A stretch of DNA of 64,000 bases from JADLGL01 sp963667605 (GCA_963667605.2 CAXXUZ010000003.1:124001-188000); one strand, 5' to 3'. Positions 47,062-56,423 are shown, counted from the stretch's first letter. Translations and numbers: made by a program. Notes: a model not told the origin generated them from the sequence alone.

Positions 47062-47715
47062 TCAGGGACAGCCAGTGTTGTTGAGGACGCCATCCGGCAT
47101 CGTCGTGTTGCAAAAGATAGCGCCGGTTAGGTCCGCGTCCGCGAGGATCGCACCGCGCAGGATCGCGCGCTCAAGGTTCGCGCCGGCGAGGTTCGCGCCA
47201 GTGAGATCAGCGTCGCTTAGGATTGCGCCCGTGAGATTCGCGCCCGTAAGGTCTGCGTCTCTTAGGATCGCGAAGCGGATATTGGCGTTGGTGAGGTTTG
47301 CGTTGGCGAGGATCGCGCCGGTCAAGTTGGCCTCCCTCAACGACGCTATCCGCAGACCCGCATTCGTCAGATCCGCACCGGCAAGCGTTGCTCCCGTGAG
47401 GGTCGCGCCGTCGAAATATGTGTTGATCAGAACGGCGTCAGTTAGGTCCGCATCCGATAGGTTGGCGGAACGCATATAGGCGTCAGTCAAATCCGCCCCG
47501 ACCATCAAAGCACCCCGAAGGTCCGCGGTCGCCATGTACGCATCGGTCAGGTCGGCGCCAGCAAGGTCGGCGTCCACCAAGTCTGCTCGCCCGAGGTCAC
47601 ATTCGGGGCAGGAGTTAGTTGTCAAGAGCCTCTCAAGATCGGCCGGATCGGCCGCAATCGAAGCGGACGCTGCCAGCAGTGCCGTAGCGACAATCCCAAC
47701 GGATACCCGGTTCAT
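47062..47715 (-). CDS. Secreted pentapeptide-repeat protein
   Basis: A 217-aa protein with a signal peptide (MNRVSVGIVATALLAASASIAA) followed by about 30 consecutive A(D/N)LxX pentapeptides (ADLVDADLAGADLTDAYMAT and so on), folding as a right-handed quadrilateral helix. A pair of cysteines (CPEC) lies before the repeats and another near the C-terminus (FCN ... NTGCP). Periplasmic location is predicted; role unknown. The repeat structure gives long open frames on the opposite strand, which are artefacts. Confidence 0.85.
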   Translation of the reverse strand: MNRVSVGIVATALLAASASIAADPADLERLLTTNSCPECDLGRADLVDADLAGADLTDAYMATADLRGALMVGADLTDAYMRSANLSDADLTDAVLINTYFDGATLTGATLAGADLTNAGLRIASLREANLTGAILANANLTNANIRFAILRDADLTGANLTGAILSDADLTGANLAGANLERAILRGAILADADLTGAIFCNTTMPDGVLNNTGCP

Positions 47716-48207
47716 TTGTTGCTCCTCTGTTTACGACCACGATCAAGGTCCAATCGATGCCATTCATCGCGTCCGGTTCGACTTCAGCCTACCACGTTGA
47801 TCCGGCGGTGGCGTCGTCCGACTTCTGATGGATGTCTAACGCTCATAGGTGCCAACAATGAGCGCCTCGGCGAGAACGTGCATCTCGAAGTCGGCCGTTC
47901 ACCGACTCAAAACAAAGATCAGAGCGAACGGCTCTGGCTCAACGCAAGTAGCCGAATGACCCTCAATAGACCCGCTCGCGTCCCACGGCCTAGGGGGTGG
48001 GACAGCGGGACAAACACCATTCAATTGGGACAGTCTGCGGGACAAAATCGGGACAAGCCCTAGAAATCTTGTCCCACCGAGGGTCGGCGCCTGGGACAAG
48101 ATTTCGGGCTCTTCCATTGGCGGAGATCGGGAGCCTCAAGCAGGCGTCCCTAGCGAATGCCAGCGGCTGCCATTCCATTCGTCTTAGGGCTGCATTAGGA
48201 GGTGTCG
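47716..48207. other. Intergenic region with GGGACA repeats and a long inverted repeat
   Basis: About 490 bp without a supportable gene. Between 47999 and 48098 there are six GGGACA hexamers and one inverted copy, and a perfect 13-bp inverted repeat at 48064-48104. A ribosome-binding site AGGAGG at 48197-48202 serves the sulfotransferase fragment. Confidence 0.55.
48064..48104. repeat. Perfect 13-bp inverted repeat
   Basis: AAATCTTGTCCCA (48064-48076) and TGGGACAAGATTT (48092-48104) with a 15-base spacer. It could form a hairpin or bind a dimeric regulator or recombinase. No T-run follows, so it is not a standard terminator for the plus strand. Confidence 0.7.
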
Positions 48208-48410
48208 ATGGGCACTTCCGAAGTAACAGGCCCGGGTCGGGAGAGCAGCGATTGGCCCGAAGGAGAAGGCAGACTCTCCGAGGAGATCTCGCCCGAGGCC
48301 TTTCTGGCGAAGGCGGCCGACGTTTCTGTCGTTTCCTACCCGAAGTCAGACAAGACCTGGCTTGGCTACATGGCTACCAACTATATTGCTGCCCACCTCG
48401 CACTGCCGCC
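48208..48410 (+). pseudogene. Sulfotransferase 5' fragment cut by IS3
   Basis: ATG 48208 follows AGGAGG. The fragment contains VSVVSYPKSDKTWLGYMATN, matching the PAPS-binding 5'-phosphosulfate loop (SYPKSGxTWL) of sulfotransferases. It runs straight into the IS3 left end at 48411 after LALPP. The rest of the gene is not found on the other side of the nested elements, so a deletion or recombination between IS copies has removed it. Confidence 0.75.
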
Positions 48411-48496
48411 TGTCCGGCGTCAGCGCCCCTGGGACAGATTGGGCGGATTGAACAAGAGAGGGTTTCTGGCTCATCTTAACCCACGAGGGATTGAAG

Positions 48497-48871
48497 ATGA
48501 GACGGAACACCAATCACCAGAAAGCATCGGCCGAGAAGGTCGTGAAGGACATCCGGCGGGCGACTCGTCGGCAGTTCGGCGCCGAAGAGAAGATCCGGAT
48601 CGTTCTGGAGGGCCTGCGCGGCGAGGACAGTATCGCTGAGCTGTGTCGCCGTGAGGGGATCAACCAGAACCTCTATTACCGCTGGTCGAAGGACTTCCTG
48701 GAGGCCGGGAAGAAGCGCCTGGCGGGTGACACTGCCCGTGAGGCTACCTCCGATGAGGTCCGGCATCTTCGCAGTGAGGCACTGGCACTCAAGGAGGCCG
48801 TTGCTGACCTGACGCTGGACAACCGTCTACTCAAAAAAAGCATGATCGCGGATGGGGGAGAGGAGGCATGA
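48497..48871 (+). CDS. IS3 transposase OrfA, copy 2
   Basis: Same 124-aa protein as in copies 1 and 3, with the helix-turn-helix and the A7 run before the OrfB overlap. Intact. Confidence 0.88.
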   Translation: MRRNTNHQKASAEKVVKDIRRATRRQFGAEEKIRIVLEGLRGEDSIAELCRREGINQNLYYRWSKDFLEAGKKRLAGDTAREATSDEVRHLRSEALALKEAVADLTLDNRLLKKSMIADGGEEA

Positions 48872-49845
48872 GGTATCCACTATCGGAGAAGCTGGAGATC
48901 ATCCGGCTGGTTGAGCGATCCCATCTGCCGGCCAAGCGCACGCTGGCGCAGTTGGGCATTCCCCGCACCTCGTTTTATCGCTGGTACGACCGCTGTCTGA
49001 CCGGCGGACCGGAGGCCCTGGAGGACCGCCGCTCGCGGCCTGGCCAAGTCTGGAACCGTATCCCCGATGAGGTGAGAGACCGGATCGTACAGCTGGCGCT
49101 GGACGAGACGGATCTGTCGCCGCGGGAACTGGCTGTCCGGTTCACAGACACAGAGGGCTACTTTGTATCGGAATCCTCGGTTTATCGACTGCTCAAGGCC
49201 CATGATCTGATCACCAGCCCGGCCTTTATCGTCCTCAAGGCGTCCGACGAGTTCCAGGACAAGACCACGGCGCCAAACCAGCTCTGGCAGACCGACTTCA
49301 CTTACCTCAAGGTCATTGATTGGGGCTGGTTCTACCTCTCCACCGTGCTCGACGACTTCTCGCGCACCATTATCGCGTGGAAGCTCTGCACCACGATGAA
49401 GGCCGAGGACGTCACCGATACGCTGGAACTGGCGCTCAAGGCGTCAGGTCGCGATCGGGCGGTCATTCACAAGCCACGGCTCCTGTCTGACAACGGCTCC
49501 AGCTACATCGCCGACGATCTGGCCAAATGGCTCGACGACCGCGATATGGAGCACATTCGCGGCGCTCCCTATCATCCGTAAACCCAGGGCAAGATCGAGC
49601 GTTGGCATCAAACCCTGAAGAACCGCATCCTTTTGGAAAATTACTATCTGCCTGGCGACTTGGAGACACAGATCGAGGCCTTCGTCGGCCACTACAATTA
49701 TCACCGCTACCACGAGAGCCTGGGCAACCTCACGCCGGCCGATGTCTACTTCGGGCGCGGCCAGACCATCCTGTTGAAAAGAGAAAAGATCAAACAAAAG
49801 ACGCTACAAACCCGGCGCTTGCAATACCGCAAAACCGCCGCATAA
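48868..49845 (+). pseudogene. IS3 transposase OrfB, copy 2, nonsense codon
   Basis: Collinear with the 326-aa OrfB but with CAA changed to TAA at 49579-49581 (HPQTQGK becomes HP-stop), just before the catalytic glutamate, and a three-base deletion removing one threonine near 49460. The truncated 237-aa protein lacks the third DDE residue, so this copy cannot transpose by itself. Confidence 0.92.
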
Positions 49846-49879
49846 AATGACCAACCAGATGGGCCGAACCCTCTCTTTC

Positions 49880-51521
49880 CCCGCATTCCCCAAGTGACCG
49901 ATCCATCTGATGCGGTTTCCGTCTGATTCCTGTATAAGAATCAGTGGATTAGATCAGACGGAGAGTGGGTCGAATGCGGAACCTGGAGGGTGAGTCGGAT
50001 CGGGGGCTGCTGCGGGCGTTTTTCGACCGAAGACTGAAGTTCGAGTTCCACGGTTCGCGGATCACGTCAGACGCTGGTCTGCTCGCCTATCGTGAACTGG
50101 ACGAAGCCCTCGGCCTGACCACGCTGGCCGGTGACGTTATTGCTGACAGCCGGACCGGCAAGAACGGTTGGCACGGCATCATCGGTCTCCTTCGCCAATC
50201 CGTCTATGGTCGTCTCGCCGGGTACGAGGACGTGAACGACGCCGACCGGCTGGGGCGCGATCCTGCGATGCGGTGGATCGTCGGCGGCAGGGCTGTCGAG
50301 CGCGGCGGCGCATCGACCAGCCAGATGGGCCGGTTCGAGACGGAGTTACTCGCCACCAATGACAACCTCGCCGCGCTCGCTGACCTTTTGGGCATCTGGA
50401 TCGACCAGGTTAACGAGCGCAAGCCGCCGAAGATTATCGTGCTCGACATGGACAGCTCCGTCAGCCCGACCTACGGTGACCAGGAGGGCACGGCCTACAA
50501 CGGTCACTTCGGCTGCACGTGCTATCACCCGCTGTTCGTGTTCAACCAGTTCGGCGATCTGGAGCGTTGCGCCCTGCGTCCGGGCAACGTGCACAGCGCC
50601 CATGAATGGCGCGATGTGTTGGACCCGGTGGTCGCTCGATACCGGAACAAGACACTCCGGCGTTATTTCCGTGGTGACGCCGCCTTCGCCTCGCCCGAGG
50701 TTTATGAGTTTCTGGAAGCGGAAGGCTTCAAGTACGCCATCCGGCTTCCGGCCAACAAGGTGCTGCACGACAGCATCGCGCACCTGCTCAAGCGCCCCGT
50801 CGGTCGGCCGCCGAAGGAAGTTCGTCGGTATTACGCGAACTTCAGCTATCGGGCCGGTAGCTGGACGGAGCCCCGCCGGGTCGTCGCCAAGGTGGAGTGG
50901 CACTCAGGGGAACTGTATCCCCGCGTCGGCTTCATCGTCACCAACCTGAGCCGTCCTGCCGAGCGGGTTGTTGCGTTCTACAATCAGCGCGGCACTGCCG
51001 AGCAATGGATCAAGGAAGGCAAGAACGCCATCAAGTGGACGCGGCTGTCATGCCGTTCGTTACGCAACAATGCCGTCCGGCTCCAGCTGCATGCACTCGC
51101 CTATAACCTCGGCAACTTCATGCGTACCCTGGCGTTGCCCGATACCGTGGAGCAATGGTCGCTGACGACGCTGAGGGAGAAGCTGGTCAAGATCGGTGCG
51201 AAAGTTGTCAGCCATGGCCGGTACGTCACATTTCAATTGGCCGAGGTTGCAGTCCCAAGAAGCTTGTTCCAGAAAATCTTGAGCCTGATTGATGATCTAC
51301 GACGAAGACCCGCTCCGGCGTAGGCCGAGGGAATCGACGGCAAGGAGATTGCGACACGAGAGGTGTGTCTGGATGGCAAGAGAAACGACCAAATGGCCTT
51401 CCACGCGCTGGCCGATTACCAAAATCATGTCATCGGATGGCTGCAATGGGAACAGAGTTCCCTTGGAGATGGGGCCGTGGTACGATTTCCGCGAATTTGG
51501 ATGTCATCTGGAGAATGTCGG
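49880..51521 (+). mobile_element. IS1380-family insertion sequence, copy B (1642 bp), nested in IS3
   Basis: Same ends as copy A. The flanks are CTTTC on the left and CTTAA on the right, only 3/5 identical; comparison with intact IS3 copies shows the interrupted IS3 gained five bases, consistent with a 5-bp duplication of which the left copy has since changed. Confidence 0.92.
49965..51323 (+). CDS. IS1380-family transposase, copy B
   Basis: Intact 452-aa transposase with the same sequence as copy A. Motifs IIVLDMDSS, RGDAAFASPE and YNQRGTAEQWIKEGK are present. Confidence 0.93.
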   Translation: MGRMRNLEGESDRGLLRAFFDRRLKFEFHGSRITSDAGLLAYRELDEALGLTTLAGDVIADSRTGKNGWHGIIGLLRQSVYGRLAGYEDVNDADRLGRDPAMRWIVGGRAVERGGASTSQMGRFETELLATNDNLAALADLLGIWIDQVNERKPPKIIVLDMDSSVSPTYGDQEGTAYNGHFGCTCYHPLFVFNQFGDLERCALRPGNVHSAHEWRDVLDPVVARYRNKTLRRYFRGDAAFASPEVYEFLEAEGFKYAIRLPANKVLHDSIAHLLKRPVGRPPKEVRRYYANFSYRAGSWTEPRRVVAKVEWHSGELYPRVGFIVTNLSRPAERVVAFYNQRGTAEQWIKEGKNAIKWTRLSCRSLRNNAVRLQLHALAYNLGNFMRTLALPDTVEQWSLTTLREKLVKIGAKVVSHGRYVTFQLAEVAVPRSLFQKILSLIDDLRRRPAPA

Positions 51522-51567
51522 CTTAAATCAGGCCGCTCATCGGTTCCAAATTACCTGACGACGGACA

Positions 51568-51765
51568 ATAGCCTCGGTCCTGCCCAAAGACATCAAGGTG
51601 ACGTTGGAGACAATGAGTGATGACGAGATGGCAAAGAAGATCAATCAGCTCACCAGCTCACTCGGGATTGAGTTGGTGCCTAGGGCTCCGAAGACGATCG
51701 AGCACACTTCCCATGTGCTTCCCAACCCCGATCTCGGGAACGAGGACTGCAGTAAAACAGAATAG
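51568..51765 (+). pseudogene. 3' fragment of an unknown gene beyond the nested IS elements
   Basis: A frame open from the IS3 right end reads IASVLPKDIKVTLETMSDDE ... LGIELVPRAPKTIEHTSHVL and stops at 51765. It has coding character but is unlike sulfotransferases, so it is not the other half of the 48208 fragment. Family not recognised. Confidence 0.45.
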
Positions 51766-51841
51766 CAGCAACGGTTGCTGGCAGGCGGACTCTCTTACTG
51801 CCAGATAGAGAGACGGCGATTAGTAAAGGAGAAGCGACACT

Positions 51842-51952
51842 GTGTGGGAAGTGTTCAGTGAAAATATCAAGATCGGCGCCGGCATTATGGCGGCTAGCAT
51901 CCTGGTGGCCCTGCTAATCATTCTGGCCCGGGCTCTTATCCGCATCAACTAG
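51842..51952 (+). CDS. Small single-pass membrane protein (36 aa)
   Basis: GTG 51842, preceded by AAAGGAG about 12 bp upstream, encodes a 36-residue peptide: a short polar start (VWEVFSENIKIG), one hydrophobic helix (AGIMAASILVALLIILARAL) and a basic end. The size and layout recall small subunits of membrane redox complexes. It lies 380 bp upstream of the cytochrome gene. Function unknown. Confidence 0.55.
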   Translation: MWEVFSENIKIGAGIMAASILVALLIILARALIRIN

Positions 51953-52335
51953 GCCATGCGCTGATTTCGGCTGGCCTTCCTCCAAGCTGATACCCATTCG
52001 GTGGAAACCAGACCCCCCTATCGGGCACTTTTGGATTTCGGTGCCGAGAGCACTACCCGTCCCCACATTTCCGCCTCATGGGAGGCTGTTCCACAAATCC
52101 CCGTAAGTTCATACCCGGCGCTGGTATTCGATCGCCAGTGCAAAGCGAAGCCTACTGTTTACCTGGCTCTGTCAGCCCTCCGTCATTCGTGAGAACCGGG
52201 GAGACTTGTCTACACCGATCACAGGAGAAGCGTCGCCTTCGGGAGTTGCGTTTCCCTAATCCGGGCTATCATGCAGCCACGCAGATCCAGAAAATGGTGG
52301 AAAGGCGCGTAGTGCTTTCCACCGGAGTGGTGGGG

Positions 52336-53853
52336 ATGAAACGAACACGGTCGGCCTTGGTCGGGTCGTGTCTTGCAGCTTTTGCGCTGGCCGCGTGCGG
52401 TAACAACGCAGGTGGCGAGGGCGACGCCAACGTTGTCCCGAGGGTTGCCGACGATGTCGGCCCCGTCATTAACAATCCCCCGTTAATAGTGGGCAGTCCG
52501 GCGCCGCCCGTGCCTGAACCCGGAGATCCAGAAGCGGGTGCAGCGGAGCGACCTGTTCCGCCACCGCCCTCGGAGTTTATCCCCGCTCCGCAGGCGGAGC
52601 CTGAGCCTCCTGTGACTCAACCGAATCCCGATGGCAGGCTAGACCTGGCCGAAGCGATCGAGCGGGCGCCCCTTCTCGATGTCAGGACCGTTGACCCAGA
52701 GCTCCTCGCTATGATCGAGGGCGCTGATCTTAACAGTGGCCAGCGTCGAAGTTGGCGTTGCGCTAGTTGCCACTCTTTCCTCGTCGAGGGTGACCTCAAC
52801 ATTGAACGCCCTGGGCCGAATCTTTTCGGCGTCGTAGATCGGGCAATTGGCAATGTCGGAACCTACGATTATTCGCCGGCTATGGCAGCAATTGGGGCAG
52901 CGGGCGCGACTTGGACCATTGCCCGTCTTGATGCCTACCTGGCCGATTGGGAGGCGGCGCTCCCGGGAACCAGTAAGAGCGTCTCGGCAATCGCCGAGAA
53001 ACAGGACAGGGCTGACTTGATCGCGTTTCTCGCCACCCTCGTCCTCGAAGCACCCGCCGACAATGATGTCGTCGAACTGGACGTCGCTCGACGTCTTCTG
53101 GGAGCGATCGCGGCAGCTGACCCGGCCGAGGGGGAGGAATTGGCGGCGCGATGCGCTGGATGCCATAACTTTGGTGCAGGTCAACCCGCGCTGATCGGGC
53201 CCAACTTGTTTGATGTTGTCGGTAGGCAGGTGGGGGCCGACCAGAATTTCAATTATTCCGCCATGTTCCGCGACCTCAATGCCCGGGGTTCGATCTGGTC
53301 TTATCTGCGTCTTGACGCGTTCCTTGAGAACCCTGCCGTGGCGATCCCCGGGACCCGTATGGGGTTCTCGGGTATTTCCGACGCCGGCGACCGCGCAGCG
53401 GTAATTGCCTACCTTCGCTCACTCTCGGAAGACCCGCTGCCGCTGACCGTCGCGGGTCCGGAGACGGCACTGCCAGCCGAGCCGCAGCGTCTCAAACCAC
53501 TTACGTTCACCGCGGAACAGGTCGTCGCGGGACGGGACCATTACCGCCGCGTCGAATGCTTGGTCTGCCACTACGGCAACCTTGCCGGAGACGTCGATGT
53601 ACGCGACGATGGCGGAGGTGCGGGGCCGGCATTGATAGGCCCCACTTTCCAAAACCGCTGGTTTGATGGTCCGGTGTTCGATCTGTTTAGGTATGTGATC
53701 AGTCGAAAGCCGCCGGACGCCGCTGGCGGTCTTCCGGACAACGTCTATGTCGAAATCCTGGCCTATATCCTCTCCGAGAACGGATTTCCTCCTGGCGGAA
53801 TGCCCCTATCAGCCGATGAGGCGATTCTTCGCGAGATGGGCTTCTACCAGTAG
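52336..53853 (+). CDS. Triheme c-type cytochrome lipoprotein
   Basis: A 505-aa exported lipoprotein: signal sequence with lipobox LAAC (residues about 18-21), a proline-rich linker (residues 40-95), then three cytochrome c domains with CASCH, CAGCH and CLVCH. Domains 1 and 2 resemble cytochrome c2/c550 (GPNLFGVV, YSPAM ... PGT). Domain 2 keeps the expected distal methionine (PGTRMGFSG) but domain 1 has PGTSKSVSA at that position, so its heme may lack a Met ligand. Domain 3 resembles dehydrogenase-associated cytochromes (YVISRKPPDAAGGLPD). It would carry electrons in the periplasm. ATG 52336 gives a clean signal peptide; a longer frame exists upstream. Confidence 0.88.
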   Translation: MKRTRSALVGSCLAAFALAACGNNAGGEGDANVVPRVADDVGPVINNPPLIVGSPAPPVPEPGDPEAGAAERPVPPPPSEFIPAPQAEPEPPVTQPNPDGRLDLAEAIERAPLLDVRTVDPELLAMIEGADLNSGQRRSWRCASCHSFLVEGDLNIERPGPNLFGVVDRAIGNVGTYDYSPAMAAIGAAGATWTIARLDAYLADWEAALPGTSKSVSAIAEKQDRADLIAFLATLVLEAPADNDVVELDVARRLLGAIAAADPAEGEELAARCAGCHNFGAGQPALIGPNLFDVVGRQVGADQNFNYSAMFRDLNARGSIWSYLRLDAFLENPAVAIPGTRMGFSGISDAGDRAAVIAYLRSLSEDPLPLTVAGPETALPAEPQRLKPLTFTAEQVVAGRDHYRRVECLVCHYGNLAGDVDVRDDGGGAGPALIGPTFQNRWFDGPVFDLFRYVISRKPPDAAGGLPDNVYVEILAYILSENGFPPGGMPLSADEAILREMGFYQ

Positions 53854-54233
53854 GCAGGAACCTATCGCCGATGATGACCGACTGAGCGATCGTAGGTATG
53901 AGCACGTTTGCCGCCTCATAGGTTCCCGACCTCTCGTTAATGCCGCTTGCTCGGCCTCAGGAAGCTACTGAGCGCCGTTTCCCTGTTTCGGAGAGTACCC
54001 ATTCCCCCGACTCAGTGGCCCTCCGGGGTGCTGTTGCACCGAGAGAAAACCGTGAGCCGATGTGGCTCGCGACCGCATGGCCGTCGAGCGGCGACTGAAG
54101 TTGGTGGGCTATTGGTGGCCGGCGATCGGGCTTCAATTCAGCGAGCGGCCGATATGCTGGCCAGGACACCCCAAGGTAATCTTGTGCTCCGATCGTTAGA
54201 CAACGCCCTTACGCGCGGCGCTGTACTGGCTGC
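53854..54233. other. Intergenic stretch before the IS3 fragment
   Basis: About 380 bp. A plus-strand frame near 54090-54230 (EVGGLLVAGDRASIQRAADM) has some coding look and runs into the IS3 fragment, but no family was recognised; treat as a possible remnant. Confidence 0.35.
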
Positions 54234-54644
54234 TGTCCAGCGTCAGGTCAGCAACGGCCTCCTTGAGTGCCAGTGCCTCACTGCGAAGATGCCGGACCTC
54301 ATCGGAGGTAGCCTCACGGGCAGTGTCACCCGCCAGGCGCTTCTTCCCGGCCTCCAGGAAGTCCTTCGACCAGCGGTAATAGAGGTTCTGGTTGATCCCC
54401 TCACGGCGACACAGCTCAGCGATACTGTCCTCGCCGCGCAGGCCCTCCAGAACGATCCGGATCTTCTCTTCGGCGCCGAACTGCCGACGAGTCGCCCGCC
54501 GGATGTCCTTCACGACCTTCTCGGCCGATGCTTTCTGGTGATTGGTGTTCCGTCTCATCTTCAATCCCTCGTGGGTTAAGATGAGCCAGAAACCCTCTCT
54601 TGTTCAATCCGCCCAATCTGTCCCAGGGGCGCTGACGCCGGACA
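54234..54644 (-). mobile_element. 411-bp IS3 derivative bounded by a true end and an internal pseudo-end
   Basis: In inverse orientation to the full copies, this piece matches IS3 from its left terminus (complement of 54644) to base 411 of the element. Its inner boundary coincides with CTGACGCTGGACA, an orfA sequence resembling the right terminal repeat CTGACGACGGACA (11 of 13). It encodes most of OrfA (from the ATG complementary to 54558) and nothing of OrfB. No target duplication was seen. Confidence 0.85.
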
Positions 54645-54788
54645 CGAGCCGATGTAGAAGGAATCGTTGAAATGTGCGAGACCGCTAGAAGTGAAACATT
54701 GGCTCCATTATCCGAGGCGACCGTGCTGACGCGCGCCGATGATCGAACGGGCGAACGAAACCCTGCTTCAGTCAATGAAAATCAAAAG

Positions 54789-55205
54789 ATGAAGGACGTT
54801 TCGCCAATTGCGTGTGTCATTGGTGCATTGACAGAAGATGAAATACAACGACACGTTGAATTAGGAAAAATCATAAGAAAAAAGAAAGTTTCTGTAAGTG
54901 AATTAGAAAACGGCTATTCTATCGAATTCTCTGATACCGACGTTTGGACGATGGCTACTGAGTTTGTAACTTTGGAAAGTAGATGTTGCTCATTCTTTAG
55001 TTTTACGTTGGTTTGGGAAGCTGAAAATGCAGGCATGAGAATTGAAGTTACAGGCCGAGAGGGAACGAAGGAATTTCTGAAAGCAGAGATGAACTTAAAC
55101 CAAGCGATGTCTGAAACCAGCCCAAACCAGATCGGTTCCACCAGTTGGCGTGAGCCGCGCGATCCGGTCGCGCATTCGCCGAAATTACAAGGAGACAACC
55201 GATGA
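54789..55205 (+). CDS. AT-rich hypothetical protein with an ESRCCSFF motif
   Basis: ATG 54789 begins MKDVSPIACVIGALTEDEIQ. The central part has FVTLESRCCSFFSFTL and the end GREGTKEFLKAEM, matching a family of small proteins with a conserved E-x-(R)-C-C-x-F-F motif that I know only as uncharacterised. The first 300 bases are AT-rich with lysine codons AAA, unlike the surroundings, then composition returns to GC-rich near 55110, so the last 35 residues may be a fusion to local DNA. It is coupled to the next gene by ATGA. A longer frame from 54672 exists. Confidence 0.55.
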   Translation: MKDVSPIACVIGALTEDEIQRHVELGKIIRKKKVSVSELENGYSIEFSDTDVWTMATEFVTLESRCCSFFSFTLVWEAENAGMRIEVTGREGTKEFLKAEMNLNQAMSETSPNQIGSTSWREPRDPVAHSPKLQGDNR

Positions 55206-55810
55206 ACACAACGACCGTACCAACCAATTCAACGGACGACGTTTCGTCGAGGCCGGCGAGTCAATACGAGACCCACTTTGAGGAGCAGGGGTCGCTCATG
55301 CCGCCCAAGCTTATCGGACGGATCGTCCGATTCCTGCTAGGCGCGTGGCTCCTCACGGCGGTTTATCCCATGGCGGACGCGCTCTACGGATGGATCGCTC
55401 TCGGCTTCTGGGATTCAACGACGCCACCCAGGGGCTTGATGTTCTATTTATTGGTGGCTTTTGCGTTTTGGGCCACGCCTCATGTCATCAATATCGGCTT
55501 CACCAAGAACTGGCGGCGCGGCCCTCAATGGGTGATCGCCAGTGTGGCCGCTGCGCTGGTTGGCGTCGACCTGGCGGCATACGGCACCTGGTGGTCGGGA
55601 CCGCTGGCGGTGTTCGTTTATCTGTGGCTGCTTTACATCGCGGTCCATCTCGGATTGTCACTTGTCCTGTCGAGCATCATCGCCACTCCCGGGTGCGAGA
55701 TGCGGGCCGTCCCGCACCTCTGGACCATCGTGACCAGGCGTTCGACGAGAGAGCACTACTGCCCTGGCTGGCTGGACCGCCTCGACAGATGGGAGCGCAG
55801 CAAACCCTAA
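55202..55810 (+). CDS. Multi-pass membrane protein
   Basis: A 202-aa protein with a soluble N-terminus of about 40 residues and four predicted membrane segments (IGRIVRFLLGAWLLTAVYPM; LMFYLLVAFAFWATPHVINI; WVIASVAAALVGVDLAAYGT; LAVFVYLWLLYIAVHLGLSL). The C-terminus is cysteine-containing and charged (CEMRAVPHLWTI ... YCPGW). Family not recognised. Its position near cytochrome and nirK sequences gives no firm clue. Confidence 0.65.
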   Translation: MNTTTVPTNSTDDVSSRPASQYETHFEEQGSLMPPKLIGRIVRFLLGAWLLTAVYPMADALYGWIALGFWDSTTPPRGLMFYLLVAFAFWATPHVINIGFTKNWRRGPQWVIASVAAALVGVDLAAYGTWWSGPLAVFVYLWLLYIAVHLGLSLVLSSIIATPGCEMRAVPHLWTIVTRRSTREHYCPGWLDRLDRWERSKP

Positions 55811-56072
55811 CCGCCTGCTATCTGGCGTGGCCCAATCGTCGCCTCATTGCCAACAGGCGCCTCGCTTCCCCGGCCGGGTCGGTCAGCTCCCACTCGCGGA
55901 TAAAGGTGTTTCGGGCGGACATCTCCTGGTTGAATTGATCGATTGTCCCATCCTCGGCCGGTGGTGGAGGTTTCCTGTGGGTGATGATACCACCACGCTG
56001 CTGTCTCATGAAACCGCCAGCATCATGCAAACACCGGCAAGCGGGCTGCCTGCCGATGAAAGATTCAGAAAA

Positions 56073-56108
56073 TGAGCCTCATCTTTTTCAACTGGGGTAC
56101 GCAACTGA
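56073..56108 (+). repeat. TGAGCCTYAT...GGGGT...TGA motif, copy a
   Basis: Starts TGAGCCTCATCT, has ACTGGGGTACGCAACTGA at the end. Related motifs occur at 56957-56990 and 57051-57084. Confidence 0.5.
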
Positions 56109-56308
56109 GCAGCCCGCCCGCGGTCAACCGAACCCCCGGCGCGTTTCTAAGACGCGCTCGTTGGTCGATGGCTATGGACTATGGTCAAAGGCCAATTGAT
56201 ACGCAGCAATGTTGAGCAGCCGCTAACCCCCACCTTTGCCTCGCGGTGTGTGGAGCCGCGCCGGCCACGGCCCAAGACCCATGGTCAACGGTCGCAGGCG
56301 GACTCGGT

Positions 56309-56423
56309 ACTCAGTCAAAGGCTCAGTTTGGGAAAGTTCTCTGAGTCTGAATTCCTTCTTTGAAGAAAAGGAAGAGAGAACTAGTAGTAGGGAAGTTTCT
56401 GGATTTGGCGTTTTTGACTGAGT
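56309..56423. repeat. 11-bp inverted repeat enclosing about 93 bp
   Basis: ACTCAGTCAAA (56309-56319) and its exact complement TTTGACTGAGT (56413-56423). TCTGAGTCT also appears twice nearby as a direct repeat. Origin unknown; possibly a degenerate small mobile repeat. Confidence 0.4.

Larger units (their letters stand above)
48411..51567 (+). mobile_element. IS3-family insertion sequence, copy 2, interrupted by IS1380
   Basis: Left end TGTCCGGCGTCAG at 48411 and right end at 51567, with an IS1380 element inserted 46 bp from the right end (49880-51521). Relative to copies 1 and 3 it lacks three bases in orfB and has a nonsense codon. Flanking genes differ on each side and no target duplication is visible. 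Confidence 0.92.

Noticed and set aside
46922..47479. A plus-strand frame with regular repeats (VRSAPASVAPVRVA-like)
   Set aside because: Its periodicity is the antisense image of the pentapeptide repeats.
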